Assembly: GCA_937980205.1 (NCBI GenBank)
Contig: CALJKW010000016.1
Location: 186,001 to 250,000 of the forward strand
Length of the DNA stretch: 64,000 nucleotides
Direction of reading: 5' to 3'
DNA from: an uncultured Myxococcales bacterium
GTDB taxonomy: Bacteria > Myxococcota > Myxococcia > Myxococcales > Myxococcaceae
Below the pieces are notes generated by a model. It was not told the origin of the DNA. It worked only from the letters and a program-made list of their open reading frames with translations, and made no database searches. Within the stretch, counting starts at the first letter, position 1; every line of letters begins with the position of its first letter. Below, piece after piece: positions 17,971-27,351 of the stretch. Made by a program: the position numbers and the translations under genes.

Positions 17971-19422
17971 TCAACTGAGCCGGAAGATCGACTTCAGCCG
18001 CCGCAGAATCTCGTTCGCCTTCGCACCCTCGGGCGCGTTCGCGCCGGTGGCGCTCGCTACCGCGTCGAGCTCCGAGCGTCGCTGCGCCAGCAGCTCGGAC
18101 AGCTGCTGCGCGCGCTCGGGGTTCTCGGCGAAGTGCTTGCTGAACACCTGGCGGTCGAGCTCCAGCACGACGACGTCGCTGGTCGCGACGACGGTCGCCG
18201 ACCGGGGCTCGCCGGTGAGCAGCGACATCTCTCCCAGGTATGCGCCGCGGGAGAGCCGCGCGATCTCGTTGCCTCCTCGCGCGACGGCGACCTCGCCCGA
18301 GACGATCACGTAGAACGTGTGCCCATCGTCGCCTTCGCGGATGATCGCTTCGCCCCTGCCGAAGCGGCGCTCGACGGCAGCCCGGGCGAGCTCGGCGCGC
18401 TGCTCGGAGGAGAACGGCGTGAACAGGTCGAGGCCCGAAAGGAGCGTGAGGTGTGGGCTGGCCGCCTGCTGCGCCTTCATGTGCACGACGCGCTGCGGGT
18501 ACGGAATCTCGATGCCTGCCCGCGAGAACCGGTACCACAGGCGGGTGTACGCCTGATCGACCGCGTCGGGCTGAGAACGGTAGTCCGCGATGTAGAAGCG
18601 GACGAGGTACGTCACCGCCGAGTCGGCGAAGCGCGACACCAGGCAGACCGGAGCGGGCGTCTTCAAGATGAGCGGCACGTCGGCGAGCGCGCTCACCACC
18701 TCTTCGCGAACGACGTTCGGCGGCGTCGCGTACGAGACGCCGACCTCGAGATCGAGCGCCACCGGCTGGCCACCTCGCGTGTAGTTGCGTACCGGCTGCT
18801 TCGCGAGGTTGCTGTTCGGGACGGTCACCTCTTCCGACCTGAACGTCTCGATGCGCGTCGCTCGCCACGCGACGTGCACGACGCGACCCTCGTGCTCTCC
18901 TGCCGAGATCCAATCGCCGGCGCGGAACGGCCGCTCGAGCTGCAGCGCGAGGCCGGAGAAGACATTGCCGAGGGACTCCTGCAGCGCGAGGCCGAGGACG
19001 ACGGAGAGAATCGCCGACGTCGCGAGCAGCGAAGTCAGATCGATGTCGAGCTGCGTCTTGAGGATCGGGATCGCCGCGACGACGTAGAGAACGAAGTCGA
19101 GGACGTCGCGGAGGATCTTCGGTGTGCCGCCGACGTTGATGCGGCGGTACGTCCACAACGCGAACGCTACGGTCGTGCGCACGGCGCCGAACGCGAACGC
19201 GAGCATCCAGATGACGCGAGAGGCCTTGTCGATCGCCGCGAACCCGAGCGCGTCGAACGCGTAGTCCATGAGGCGCAGCGCGAGCCACGTCACGAGCCAG
19301 CCGAGTGCGCCGCGCAGGTCGGACTTGAGTTGCTGCTCCTTCGCCAGCGCACGAGCGAACGCGACGAAGATCAGCAGGACCACGCCGATCACGAGCGCCG
19401 TGTTCCCCTGCAGAAAAGGCAT
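17971..19422 (-). CDS. MscS-type mechanosensitive channel with cyclic-nucleotide-binding domain
   Basis: 483 residues from the ATG at 19422; an in-frame ATG at 19458 would overlap the divergent holB start, so I prefer the inner one. Several N-terminal hydrophobic helices lead to the MscS pore and beta domain (SAILSVVLGLALQESLGNVF, then LERPFRAGDWI and VTVPNSNL). The C-terminal part is a cNMP-binding fold (about 330-455: FGRGEAIIREGDDGHTFYVI, GAYLGEMSLLTGEPRSATV with the phosphate-binding loop). Such fusions are cyclic-nucleotide-gated or -modulated MscS channels. It releases solutes at the inner membrane, possibly under second-messenger control. Its 3' end faces the repeat element. Confidence 0.92.
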   Translation of the reverse strand: MPFLQGNTALVIGVVLLIFVAFARALAKEQQLKSDLRGALGWLVTWLALRLMDYAFDALGFAAIDKASRVIWMLAFAFGAVRTTVAFALWTYRRINVGGTPKILRDVLDFVLYVVAAIPILKTQLDIDLTSLLATSAILSVVLGLALQESLGNVFSGLALQLERPFRAGDWISAGEHEGRVVHVAWRATRIETFRSEEVTVPNSNLAKQPVRNYTRGGQPVALDLEVGVSYATPPNVVREEVVSALADVPLILKTPAPVCLVSRFADSAVTYLVRFYIADYRSQPDAVDQAYTRLWYRFSRAGIEIPYPQRVVHMKAQQAASPHLTLLSGLDLFTPFSSEQRAELARAAVERRFGRGEAIIREGDDGHTFYVIVSGEVAVARGGNEIARLSRGAYLGEMSLLTGEPRSATVVATSDVVVLELDRQVFSKHFAENPERAQQLSELLAQRRSELDAVASATGANAPEGAKANEILRRLKSIFRLS

Positions 19423-19456
19423 CAAGGCGCGTCGGCCCTTAGCATAAGAAGCCGGC

Positions 19457-20479
19457 ATGGCACTGAGCGAAGTCCAGGGGCAGACCCGCGCGATCTCGGC
19501 GCTGGAGAAGTCGCTCGGCTCGGGCCACGTTCACCACGCGTGGCTCTTCATCGGGCCCGAGGGGGTCGGCAAAGAGCTCACCGCCGTCGGCCTCGCGCAG
19601 GCGCTGACGTGCCCCGAGAAGCCGAACGTCGGGTGCGGGCAGTGCTCGAGCTGCCAGCGCGTGCTGCGCCGCAATCACCCCGACGTGACCTGGGTGCTCA
19701 CCGAGCACTCGCAGGTCGAGCGCGGCATCATGGGCCGCGGCGACTTCGATCACACGCCGTCGCGCGACATCAAGGTCGAGCAGGTGCGCGCGCTCGGAGA
19801 GCGCCTCGCGTTCCGCCCGCTCGAAGGGCAGCACAAGGTCGCGCTGCTCATCGACGCCGACGCGATGAACCCGCAGGCGCAGAACGCGCTGCTCAAGACG
19901 CTCGAAGAGCCTCCGAAGGGCACGGTGCTCGTGCTCACGACGGCGATGCCCGACAAGCTGCTGCCGACGATTCGCTCGCGCTGCGCGAAGGCGCAGTTCG
20001 GCCCGCTGCCCGAGGCGCTGCTCGTCGAGAAGGTCTCCGCGAAGCGAAAGCTCGATCTCGAGGTCGCCACCCAGGTGGCGCGGCTCGCCGGCGGCTCGCT
20101 CTCCCGCGCGCTGGAGATGGACGTCAAAGGGCTCGAGAAGCGCCGGGAGATCATCGAGGCGTTCGAGGCGCTCAGGCGCGACGACGCGCGCGGCTGGCTC
20201 GCGTTCGCCGAGACGTACGGCGACGGCCGCCCCGAGGCCGAGCACGCGCTCGACGTGCTGCAGGTGTGGCTGCGCGACGTCGTCGCCGCCCAGGCCGGGG
20301 CGACCTCGCTGGTGAACTCCGACCTCCGCGAGCTCGCGATGAAGGCGGCCGCGAAAGACGCCGCGCCCGCGCTGCTGCGGCGGATGACGGTGCTCGACGA
20401 GGCGAAGAACGCCATCACGCAGCGCAACGGCGCCGTGCGGCTGCAGCTCGAGCGGATGTTGATCGAGATGCTCGCGTGA
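19457..20479 (+). CDS. holB: DNA polymerase III subunit delta'
   Basis: 340 residues of the clamp-loader AAA+ fold. Visible are HAWLFIGPEGVGKE (Walker-A-like), a four-cysteine zinc module (CPEKPNVGCGQCSSCQ), LIDADAMNPQAQNALLKTLEEPP (Walker B and sensor region) and RSRC (arginine-finger motif SRC). Delta' is part of the complex that loads the beta sliding clamp. It is coupled to the MFS gene by GTGA; holA lies downstream in the same cluster. Confidence 0.93.
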   Translation: MALSEVQGQTRAISALEKSLGSGHVHHAWLFIGPEGVGKELTAVGLAQALTCPEKPNVGCGQCSSCQRVLRRNHPDVTWVLTEHSQVERGIMGRGDFDHTPSRDIKVEQVRALGERLAFRPLEGQHKVALLIDADAMNPQAQNALLKTLEEPPKGTVLVLTTAMPDKLLPTIRSRCAKAQFGPLPEALLVEKVSAKRKLDLEVATQVARLAGGSLSRALEMDVKGLEKRREIIEAFEALRRDDARGWLAFAETYGDGRPEAEHALDVLQVWLRDVVAAQAGATSLVNSDLRELAMKAAAKDAAPALLRRMTVLDEAKNAITQRNGAVRLQLERMLIEMLA

Positions 20480-21777
20480 CCCAGCGCTCGGCGCGAAGCA
20501 GCGAGCGAAGTCTGCTCGCTGCGGAGCAGGGCGACCCCAGCTCGCCCGTGGGCCGAGCGCCAGACAGCGAGGGCCGACGGCCTCCGCCCGCGGGGACGAT
20601 CGCGCTGCTCTCGACGCTCTACTTCGTGCAGGGCCTGCCGTACGGCTTTCAGGAGAGCGCGCTGCCGGGCTTCCTCACCAAGCTCGGCGTCTCGATGGCC
20701 GCGGTGGGCGCCGCCAGCGCGCTGTCGTGGCCGTGGGCGCTCAAGCCGCTCTGGGCCCCGGTGGTGGACCGGTACGGCTCACGCAAGGCGTGGATCCTGC
20801 CGCTGCAGCTGCTGCTCGCGCTGGCGTGCGTCGCCGCGGCGTTCAGCGAGCCGTCGGCGTCGCTGACGCGGCTCATCGTGATCGTGCTCGTCATGAACGT
20901 GCTCACCGCGACGCAGGACATCGCCGTCGACGGCTACGCGGTCGATCGCCTCGGCAAGGAGGACCTCGGCTACGGCAACGCCGCGCAGGTCGTCGGCTAC
21001 AAGATCGGCATGCTCGTGGGGGGCGGCCTGCTCTGGGCCTGGTACGCCGAGCTGAAGTGGCAGGGCGTCTTCTTCGCGATGGCCGCGTGCTGCCTGTTCG
21101 GCATGGCGGTGCTGTCGGTCTCTCGCGAGGTGCGGCCCGCGGTGGCCGACGCGGCCGAGAAGATGTCGTGGCGCGAGCTCGTGCAGCGGCTCAAGGCGGT
21201 CATGGCGCTGCCCGGCACCGGCTGGCTCATCGCGTTCGTCGCGACCTACAAGATGGGCGAGGCGCTCGCGAACAAGATGTTCACGCCGTTCCTCGTGAAG
21301 CAGCGCGGCCTCGAGCCCGAGGTGGTGGCGTCGTGGATGGGCACGTGGGTGATGGGCGCGTCGCTGCTCGGCTCGCTCTTCGGCGGAGTGCTCGCGAGCC
21401 GCATGCGCCTCGTGCGCGCGGTGGCGGCCGCGGCGGCGTTCCGCGTGGTCGGCCTCGTCGGGCAGTGGGCGCTGGTCGCGGGCGTCGTCGCGGTGACGAG
21501 GGTGAGCGTCATCGCCATCGCGGCGATCGAGCACTTCTTCGCCGGCGCGCTGACCGTGTGCATGTTCTCGCTGATGATGTCGAAGGTCGACAAGCGCATC
21601 GGCGCGACGCACTACACGCTGCTCGCGGCGATCGAGGTGTGGGGCAAGGCGCTGCCCGCGCTGGCCTCGGGTGTCCTGGTCGAGGCGGTCGGCTTCGCGA
21701 ACACGTTCCTCGTCGCCGTCGCGCTGTCGGTGGCGTTCCTCGGACTCGCGGCGCCCATGCGGCGCGCGAAGGAGTAG
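20476..21777 (+). CDS. MFS transporter, AmpG-like
   Basis: 433 residues from the GTG at 20476, which overlaps the holB stop as GTGA. After a ~40-residue polar N-terminus come about 12 hydrophobic segments, opening with LYFVQGLPYGFQESALPGFL as in AmpG-like permeases and continuing with ATQDIAVDGYAVDRL, which is also AmpG-like. AmpG imports muropeptides for cell-wall recycling; the substrate here is uncertain. The frame extends far upstream without a stop, but that part is antisense to other genes and not real. Confidence 0.85.
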   Translation: MTQRSARSSERSLLAAEQGDPSSPVGRAPDSEGRRPPPAGTIALLSTLYFVQGLPYGFQESALPGFLTKLGVSMAAVGAASALSWPWALKPLWAPVVDRYGSRKAWILPLQLLLALACVAAAFSEPSASLTRLIVIVLVMNVLTATQDIAVDGYAVDRLGKEDLGYGNAAQVVGYKIGMLVGGGLLWAWYAELKWQGVFFAMAACCLFGMAVLSVSREVRPAVADAAEKMSWRELVQRLKAVMALPGTGWLIAFVATYKMGEALANKMFTPFLVKQRGLEPEVVASWMGTWVMGASLLGSLFGGVLASRMRLVRAVAAAAAFRVVGLVGQWALVAGVVAVTRVSVIAIAAIEHFFAGALTVCMFSLMMSKVDKRIGATHYTLLAAIEVWGKALPALASGVLVEAVGFANTFLVAVALSVAFLGLAAPMRRAKE

Positions 21778-21789
21778 AGTGGCGCCGCC

Positions 21790-22302
21790 ATGGCGGGGTC
21801 GATTCCGATGACGCTGCTCGCGCGACAGCTCGCGCTGCTGGGGGACAGGTTCAAGACGCGGTACCCGCACCCGTGGCTCGTCTGGGAGCCGAACGGCAGC
21901 GTCCGCGCCGCTGACGCGAAGGAGGCCGACGCCGGCCGCACCCACGTGCCGAAGGGCGGAGCGCGTTCGCGCCCCGAAGGCTCCGACGCGATGTGCTTCG
22001 CCGTCGGCCCGGACAAGCAGGTGAGGGTGGGGCGCGCGACGAGCAACGACATCGTCATCGACGACATGACGATGTCGCGGGAGCAGTTCCTCCTCTTCCA
22101 GGAGGGCGACACCTGGCACCTCGCGCTCGCCGAGCCGGTCACCTGCGCGACGTTCGTGCGGAGAATGTCGGTTCAGCCGAAGAAGCCCGTGTTCCTCGTC
22201 GACGGCTGCACCATCGCCGCCGGGGACGTCGAGCTCACGTTCTACGAAGGCGCCAGCATCGTCGACCGGCTGCAGAGCGAGCTGAAGCGGCAGGGCGCGT
22301 GA
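21790..22302 (+). CDS. FHA-domain protein (paralogue of the one at 9888-10376)
   Basis: 170 residues. N-terminal FKTRYPHPWLVWEP matches the N-terminus of the other FHA protein. The FHA core is at about 75-160 (VRVGRATSNDIVIDDMTMSREQF); the usual SxxH reads SREQ and the later GT/NG motif is weak, so phosphothreonine binding may be altered. It follows the MFS gene by 12 bp and its stop overlaps the next GTG (GTGA). Confidence 0.8.
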   Translation: MAGSIPMTLLARQLALLGDRFKTRYPHPWLVWEPNGSVRAADAKEADAGRTHVPKGGARSRPEGSDAMCFAVGPDKQVRVGRATSNDIVIDDMTMSREQFLLFQEGDTWHLALAEPVTCATFVRRMSVQPKKPVFLVDGCTIAAGDVELTFYEGASIVDRLQSELKRQGA

Positions 22303-22745
22303 ACCCGCTGCCGGAAGAAGCGCTCGTCCCGCCGCGGGCCCGCACGGTGCTGGTGTTCGCCGAGCTGACCGCGGCGGTGAGGGCTCGGCTGACCGGGCGC
22401 GGCGCCGCGCTCGTCGACGCCGAGAGCCTGCTCGGCGCGGTCGCGCTGCTCGCGGATCGCGACTTCGACGCGGCGATCCTCGACATGGAGCTGAGCTCTG
22501 CCCTGGTGCAGCGGCTCAAGTCCGGCAGCGGCGTCATCGACGACGTGCCCGACGAGCTCTGCGCGAAGGCGCGCGAGCGCCACCGGCTGACTCCGTTCTT
22601 TCTGACGATGGGCGCCGGCTTCGCGATCGTCGTCGACCCTCCGGAGCACAGCTACCTCGAGGGCGGCAAGGGCCTGAGCCTCGCGGACGCGGTGATGACC
22701 CTCGACGTGAGCAAGCTCGTCATGCGCGGAGCCGCGCTGGCCTGA
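22299..22745 (+). CDS. Hypothetical protein, possibly receiver-like
   Basis: 148 residues, GTG start fixed by the GTGA overlap with the FHA gene. The middle (RTVLVFAELTAAVRARLTGR, then DFDAAILDMEL) has the rhythm of a response-regulator receiver domain, with hydrophobic strands and an ILDME strand, but the acidic pocket is not convincing. The C-terminal half (GAGFAIVVDPPEHSYLEGG) is unknown to me. Probably works with the coupled FHA protein. Confidence 0.6.
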   Translation: MNPLPEEALVPPRARTVLVFAELTAAVRARLTGRGAALVDAESLLGAVALLADRDFDAAILDMELSSALVQRLKSGSGVIDDVPDELCAKARERHRLTPFFLTMGAGFAIVVDPPEHSYLEGGKGLSLADAVMTLDVSKLVMRGAALA

Positions 22746-22832
22746 GCCGCTCGTGCTCCGGGACGTCACGGCTCAGGAACCTCGCTCGATCGGGCTGGAG
22801 CCCCCTCTGCTTTCGTGCTTCAACGCCGCGGC

Positions 22833-24179
22833 GTGAGCGACGAGCTCGAAGACGCACTGCAGGCGATCGACGCCGACGACGAGTCGCCCGTCTACCTCCT
22901 CTGGGGAGAGGAGTACCTCGTGCGCAAGGGCGCCGAGGCGCTCGTCGACAAGCTCGTGCCGAACGCGGCGGCGGGCCTGAACCTCGTCACCGCCGACGGC
23001 CTGTCGCCGAAGGAGGTCGCCTCCGAGCTCGCGACGCTGCCGCTGTTCCCCGGGCGCAAGGTCGTGCTGGTGCGCGATCCCGAGTGGCTCGCTCCGAAGA
23101 AGGGCCGCGTCGACGCGCTCGGCAAGTCGAAGGAGGCGTGGAAGCTCAACCGCCGCAAGGAAGCCGCGCGCCGCGTGCTCGCGATCGCCGCGCGCGCCGG
23201 CTGGGGCCCCAGAGAGCTCGACCCGGCCGACCCCGACGCCTGGGAGCGCGAGCTCGGCATCTCGCTGTCGGGGCCGGACCTGCAGTTCCTCAAGGAGATC
23301 TCCGAGTTCTGCCTCGCCGAGGGGCTCACCGCGCCGCAGGGCGACGAGGGCGCGCTCACCTCGCTGCTCGAGAAGGGCGCCGGCAAGGGGCAGATCCTCG
23401 TCATCGCCGCGACCGATCTCGAGTCGAAGTCTCCGTTCGTGAAGCTGGTGAAGGACAAGGGCACCTTCATCGAGCGCAAGGTCGCCGCGAAGCTCAAAGA
23501 TCTCGACCTCACCGAGTTCGTCGCCGAGACGCTCGAGCCCTACAAGAAGAAGCTCGGGCCGGGCGCGCTGGAGAAGCTCAAAGACCGCGTCGGCGGCAAC
23601 TTCCGCCTGCTCGCCTCCGAGCTGCAGAAGCTCGCGCTGTACACCGAGTCTGCGACCATCACGCAGAAGGACGTCGACTTCCTCGTCGGCCACGCGCGCG
23701 AGGAAGAGTACCTCGAGCTGTCCGACGCGCTGCAGAAGCGCGACTACGACGCGACGATGAAATACCTGAACGAGGCGATCGCGCAGGGCAACGCGCCGCT
23801 GCAGCTGCTCGGCGCCATCACCAGCATCGTTCGCACGCTGCTGATGAACCACGAGCGCATGGTGCAGCTCTCCGGCGGCAAGCCGCCGCGCAACTACAAC
23901 GACTTTCAGGCGCGGGTCTTCCCCCAGATCGAGGCCGAGGCGAAGGCGGCGAAGATCCGCGTCCCGCACCCGTACGCCGCGTTCATGGGCATGCAGGCCG
24001 CCGCGCAGTACGGCCGCAAGGTCCTGCTCGCGGGGCTCGAGAGCTGCGCCGAGTCGGACCTCGCCTTGAAGTTCGGAGGCGACGAGCTCGTGCTCGAGCG
24101 CCTCGTCTGGACGCTGTGTGGCCGTGCGTCCGTGTGGGACTCCGGCCTCGCCCAAATCCGCCGGGAACAGGAGCGCTGA
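22833..24179 (+). CDS. holA: DNA polymerase III subunit delta
   Basis: 448 residues from the GTG at 22833 (another GTG at 22815 is possible). The start SPVYLLWGEEYLVRKGAEAL matches the beginning of delta, and the C-terminal collar region shows DVDFLVGHAREEEYLELSDAL and APLQLLGAITSIVRTLL, typical of the family. An insertion of about 80 residues around 90-190 makes it longer than the ~340-residue E. coli protein. Delta is the clamp-loader wrench that opens the beta clamp. It lies 3 bp before metG. Confidence 0.9.
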   Translation: MSDELEDALQAIDADDESPVYLLWGEEYLVRKGAEALVDKLVPNAAAGLNLVTADGLSPKEVASELATLPLFPGRKVVLVRDPEWLAPKKGRVDALGKSKEAWKLNRRKEAARRVLAIAARAGWGPRELDPADPDAWERELGISLSGPDLQFLKEISEFCLAEGLTAPQGDEGALTSLLEKGAGKGQILVIAATDLESKSPFVKLVKDKGTFIERKVAAKLKDLDLTEFVAETLEPYKKKLGPGALEKLKDRVGGNFRLLASELQKLALYTESATITQKDVDFLVGHAREEEYLELSDALQKRDYDATMKYLNEAIAQGNAPLQLLGAITSIVRTLLMNHERMVQLSGGKPPRNYNDFQARVFPQIEAEAKAAKIRVPHPYAAFMGMQAAAQYGRKVLLAGLESCAESDLALKFGGDELVLERLVWTLCGRASVWDSGLAQIRREQER

Positions 24180-24182
24180 CTC

Positions 24183-26186
24183 ATGGCCTCTCGCCGCACG
24201 TACATCACCTGTGCACTGCCGTACGCGAACGGACCGATTCACTTGGGTCACATGGTCGAGCACATCCAGACGGACATCTACGTCCGCTTCCTGCGCTCGT
24301 GCGGCGAAGACGTCACGTTCACCTGCGCCGACGACACCCACGGCACGCCGATCGAGCTGAACGCGCAGAAGAACGGCGTCACGCCCGAAGAGTTCATCGC
24401 GAAGTGGGATCGCGAGCACCAGCGCGACTTCGCCGACTTCGACGTGAAGTTCGACGCGTGGGGCTCGACGAACTCTCCCGACAACCGCCGCTACGCGGAG
24501 GACATCTACGGGAAGCTGAAGGCCGCCGGCACCATCGCGCGCCGCGAGATCGAGCAGCCGTTCGACCCCAAGGCCGGCCGCTTCCTGCCCGACCGCTTCA
24601 TTCGCGGCACGTGCCCCAACTGCAAGGCGCCCGACCAGTACGGCGACGGCTGCGAGAACTGCCTCACGCAGTATTCTCCGCGCGAGCTCATCGACCCGCG
24701 CTCGGCGATCAGCGGCGAGCCGCCCGTCTGGGACAAGAAGAGCGAGCACCTCTTCTTCCAGCTGTCGAAGCGCGAAGACTTCCTGCGCAAGCTGCACAAG
24801 AGCGGCACCTTCATGCACGAAGGCCCTGCGACCCAGCTGCAGGAGTTCTTCAAGAAGGGCCTCGCCGACTGGGACATCACCCGCGATGGCCCGTACTTCG
24901 GCTTCCCCATCCCCGGCGAGACGAACAAGTACTTCTACGTCTGGCTCGACGCGCCGATCGGCTACATCTCCACGGCCGAGAAGATCCCCGGCGGCGCGAT
25001 GCAGTTCTGGTCGCGCGACGCGAACGCGCGAATCATCCACTGCATCGGGAAGGACATCGTCTACTTCCACTGCCTGTTCTGGCCCGCGGTGCTCGACGTG
25101 GCCGGCTACAAGGTGCCCGATCACGTCCACATCCACGGCCACCTCACCGTCGACGGCGCCAAGATGAGCAAGTCGCGCGGCACGTTCATCAACGCGCGCC
25201 CGTACCTCGACCTGCTCGACCCGTCGTACCTGCGCTTCTATTACGCGTCGCTGCTGGGGTCGGGGCCGGAGGATCTCGATCTCGACCTCAAGCAGTTCCG
25301 CGAGCGCGTGAACGGCGAGCTGGTGAACAACCTCGGCAACCTCGCCAACCGCGTGCTGTCGATCCTCTCGCGCGAGTTCTCAGGAGAGCTCGCCAAGGGC
25401 GCCCCCGACCCGCTGTTCGCGGAGGTGTTCGCGAAGGTGCCCGCGATTCGCGAGGCGTTCGAGTCGTGGAACTACCGCGAGGCGGTGAAGGGCATCCTCG
25501 AGATCGGCTCGGCGGCGAACCTGTTCATCACCAAGCACGAGCCGTGGAAGCTGGTGAAGACCGACAAGGCCCGCGCGCACGTGGTGCTCACCGAGGCCGC
25601 GCGCGTCGTGCTGCTGCTCGGCACGCTCATCGAGCCCATCGTGCCGCGCCTCGCCGAGAAGCTCTCGAAGCAGCTCGGGCGGCCGCTGTTCAAGTTCAGC
25701 GAGCTCTCGAAGTTCGAGCTGAGCGGCAAGGTCGGTGAGGTGACGCCGCTCATCAATCGCCTCGAGGCCGAGGTGGTGGCGAAGCTTTACCAGCCGGTGG
25801 AAGAGAAGAAGGCGGCGGCGGCGGCTCCGGCGAAGGCGGCGCCCGCGCCGGCCCCGGTGCAGGACATCGAGTACGACGACTTCGCGAAGGTGCAGCTCAA
25901 GGTCGGCAAGGTGCTGGCCGCGGAGAAGGTCGAGAAGGCGGACAAGCTGCTCAAGCTCTCGGTCGACGTCGGAGAGGGCGCGCCGCGCACCATCGTCGCC
26001 GGCATCGCGCTCGCGTACACGCCAGAGCAGGTGACCGGCCGCAACGTCGTCGTCGTCGCCAACCTGAAGCCCAAGCCGCTGCGCGGCATCGAGTCGAAGG
26101 GCATGCTGCTCGCCGGTGGCCCGGGCGGCAAAGAGCTGACCCTGGTCGACCCGGGACCGCTGCCGCCGGGGACGGCGATCAAGTGA
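24183..26186 (+). CDS. metG: Methionyl-tRNA synthetase
   Basis: 667 residues. Class I signatures are PYANGPIHLGH (13-23, HIGH) and KMSKSRG (about 326-332, KMSKS). The zinc knuckle CPNCKAPDQYGDGCENC sits at about 144-160. An Ala/Pro linker leads to a C-terminal EMAPII-like tRNA-binding domain (about 560-667: DFAKVQLKVGKVLAAEKV), as in the dimeric E. coli-type enzyme. It charges initiator and elongator tRNA-Met. The ATG lies 3 bp after the holA stop. Confidence 0.97.
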   Translation: MASRRTYITCALPYANGPIHLGHMVEHIQTDIYVRFLRSCGEDVTFTCADDTHGTPIELNAQKNGVTPEEFIAKWDREHQRDFADFDVKFDAWGSTNSPDNRRYAEDIYGKLKAAGTIARREIEQPFDPKAGRFLPDRFIRGTCPNCKAPDQYGDGCENCLTQYSPRELIDPRSAISGEPPVWDKKSEHLFFQLSKREDFLRKLHKSGTFMHEGPATQLQEFFKKGLADWDITRDGPYFGFPIPGETNKYFYVWLDAPIGYISTAEKIPGGAMQFWSRDANARIIHCIGKDIVYFHCLFWPAVLDVAGYKVPDHVHIHGHLTVDGAKMSKSRGTFINARPYLDLLDPSYLRFYYASLLGSGPEDLDLDLKQFRERVNGELVNNLGNLANRVLSILSREFSGELAKGAPDPLFAEVFAKVPAIREAFESWNYREAVKGILEIGSAANLFITKHEPWKLVKTDKARAHVVLTEAARVVLLLGTLIEPIVPRLAEKLSKQLGRPLFKFSELSKFELSGKVGEVTPLINRLEAEVVAKLYQPVEEKKAAAAAPAKAAPAPAPVQDIEYDDFAKVQLKVGKVLAAEKVEKADKLLKLSVDVGEGAPRTIVAGIALAYTPEQVTGRNVVVVANLKPKPLRGIESKGMLLAGGPGGKELTLVDPGPLPPGTAIK

Positions 26187-26215
26187 TCGGCGGAGAGGTC
26201 TGGGGCGCTCGACTG

Positions 26216-26244
26216 CCCCCTCACCCCTACGAGGGGAGAGGGGG
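26216..26244. repeat. Palindrome between metG and the HEAT gene
   Basis: CCCCCTCACCCCT (26216-26228) and AGGGGAGAGGGGG (26232-26244) are reverse complements with one mismatch and a 3-base loop. It ends 6 bp before the HEAT-protein ATG, so its 3' arm includes any ribosome-binding purines for that gene. It could be a REP-like element, or could mask the start site in mRNA. Confidence 0.7.
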
Positions 26245-26250
26245 ACGCTG

Positions 26251-27216
26251 ATGAGAGACTGGCGCGCCGAGCGCGAGCGGCTGCTCCTCGCCCTCGAGCG
26301 CGAGCCGAAGCCCGAAGACCGCGCCGAGGCCGCCGAGCTGCTGTGCGAGCTGGCGCACGACGCCCCGGCCACCGCCCGCGAAGAGTTCATCCCCGTCGTC
26401 GCGCGGCTCATCGCCGACGCGCAGCCGCTCGTGCGCAGCGCCGGCCTCGCGCTCGCCTCGCAGGTGCTGCCGGCCGACGAGGCGTATGCGCTGTTCGTGC
26501 GGCACGTCTCCGACGCCGCGCCGCGCGTGCGCGCCGAGGCGACCGGCCGGCTCGCCGACCTGGCGCGCCCCGACGCGCGCGGAGCCCTCGCCGCCGCGCT
26601 GGAAGATCAGAACCCGTCGGTGCGCTTCGAGGCGGCGCGCGGCATGGCGGCGCTGCAGCACAGCGCCGGGTTCGACGTGCTCGTCGCCGCGCTCGAAGAC
26701 GCCGATCTGCGGTTCCGCGCCCTCGCCGCGCTCGCCGAGCTCCAGGACGCGCGCGCGGTGCCGCAGGTGCGCTCGGTGCTGCGCCGCTGGCTGATGCCGC
26801 ACTTCGATCGCACCCAGGCCGCCGGGGTCCTCATCCGCCTCGGCGACCCGGAAGGAGAGGGCGAGAAGCACCTGCTCGCCCGCGCCGCGAAGAAGTGGAC
26901 CGAAGATCGCCCGATGGCCCTCGAGCTGCTCGGCGAGGTGAAGGCGAAGGCCGCCCTCGAGACGCTGAGCCGCGTGTTGCGGACGCCCGGAGATCTCTGT
27001 CGCGGCCCCGCCGCCCGCGGCCTCGGTCGCCTCGGCACGCCCGCTGCGCTCGAAGCGCTGCGCGCCGCGCTGCCGGATGCGGACGACGACCTGAAGGTCG
27101 ACCTCGCGGAGGCGCTGCTGCTCTTCGGCACCGACGAGGCCCGGGCGCTCGCCGCGGGAATCCGCGTTCGCAGCACCGAGGCCCAGGGCGAGCTCGACGC
27201 GATTCTCGGATCCTGA
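26251..27216 (+). CDS. HEAT-repeat protein
   Basis: 321 residues made almost wholly of helical repeats of about 30 residues: LVRSAGLALASQVL, RVRAEATGRLADLA, SVRFEAARGMAALQ, RFRALAALAELQDA, PAARGLGRLG and so on. HEAT repeats form a solenoid for protein-protein contacts; PBS-lyase-type HEAT proteins are common in myxobacteria. No catalytic motif is evident. Downstream of metG with a 64-bp gap holding the palindrome. Confidence 0.85.
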   Translation: MRDWRAERERLLLALEREPKPEDRAEAAELLCELAHDAPATAREEFIPVVARLIADAQPLVRSAGLALASQVLPADEAYALFVRHVSDAAPRVRAEATGRLADLARPDARGALAAALEDQNPSVRFEAARGMAALQHSAGFDVLVAALEDADLRFRALAALAELQDARAVPQVRSVLRRWLMPHFDRTQAAGVLIRLGDPEGEGEKHLLARAAKKWTEDRPMALELLGEVKAKAALETLSRVLRTPGDLCRGPAARGLGRLGTPAALEALRAALPDADDDLKVDLAEALLLFGTDEARALAAGIRVRSTEAQGELDAILGS

Positions 27217-27268
27217 GAACTGCGCTTGGCGATCGGGGTGGTGCCTGGTCGCACCAACGCACACTCCC

Positions 27269-27281
27269 GTTACGTCGTAAC
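27269..27281. promoter_or_regulatory. Short palindrome upstream of a small gene
   Basis: GTTACGTCGTAAC is a 13-bp palindrome with 6-bp arms, about 70 bp before the 59-residue gene. It could be an operator. Short palindromes arise by chance, so support is weak. Confidence 0.2.
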
Positions 27282-27351
27282 CGCCCGGAACCACGTCGAG
27301 GGAGGCCGGCACACACCGTGCTCAAGGAGCAGGGCACGGAGGTTCTTCACC

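Noticed and set aside
18133..20475. Long open reading upstream of the MFS transporter in the same frame
   Set aside because: It runs antisense to the MscS gene and out of frame with holB; the real MFS start is the GTG overlapping the holB stop.
22773..25142. A 789-residue frame opposite holA and metG
   Set aside because: Antisense to two essential genes with strong motifs; composition is not protein-like.
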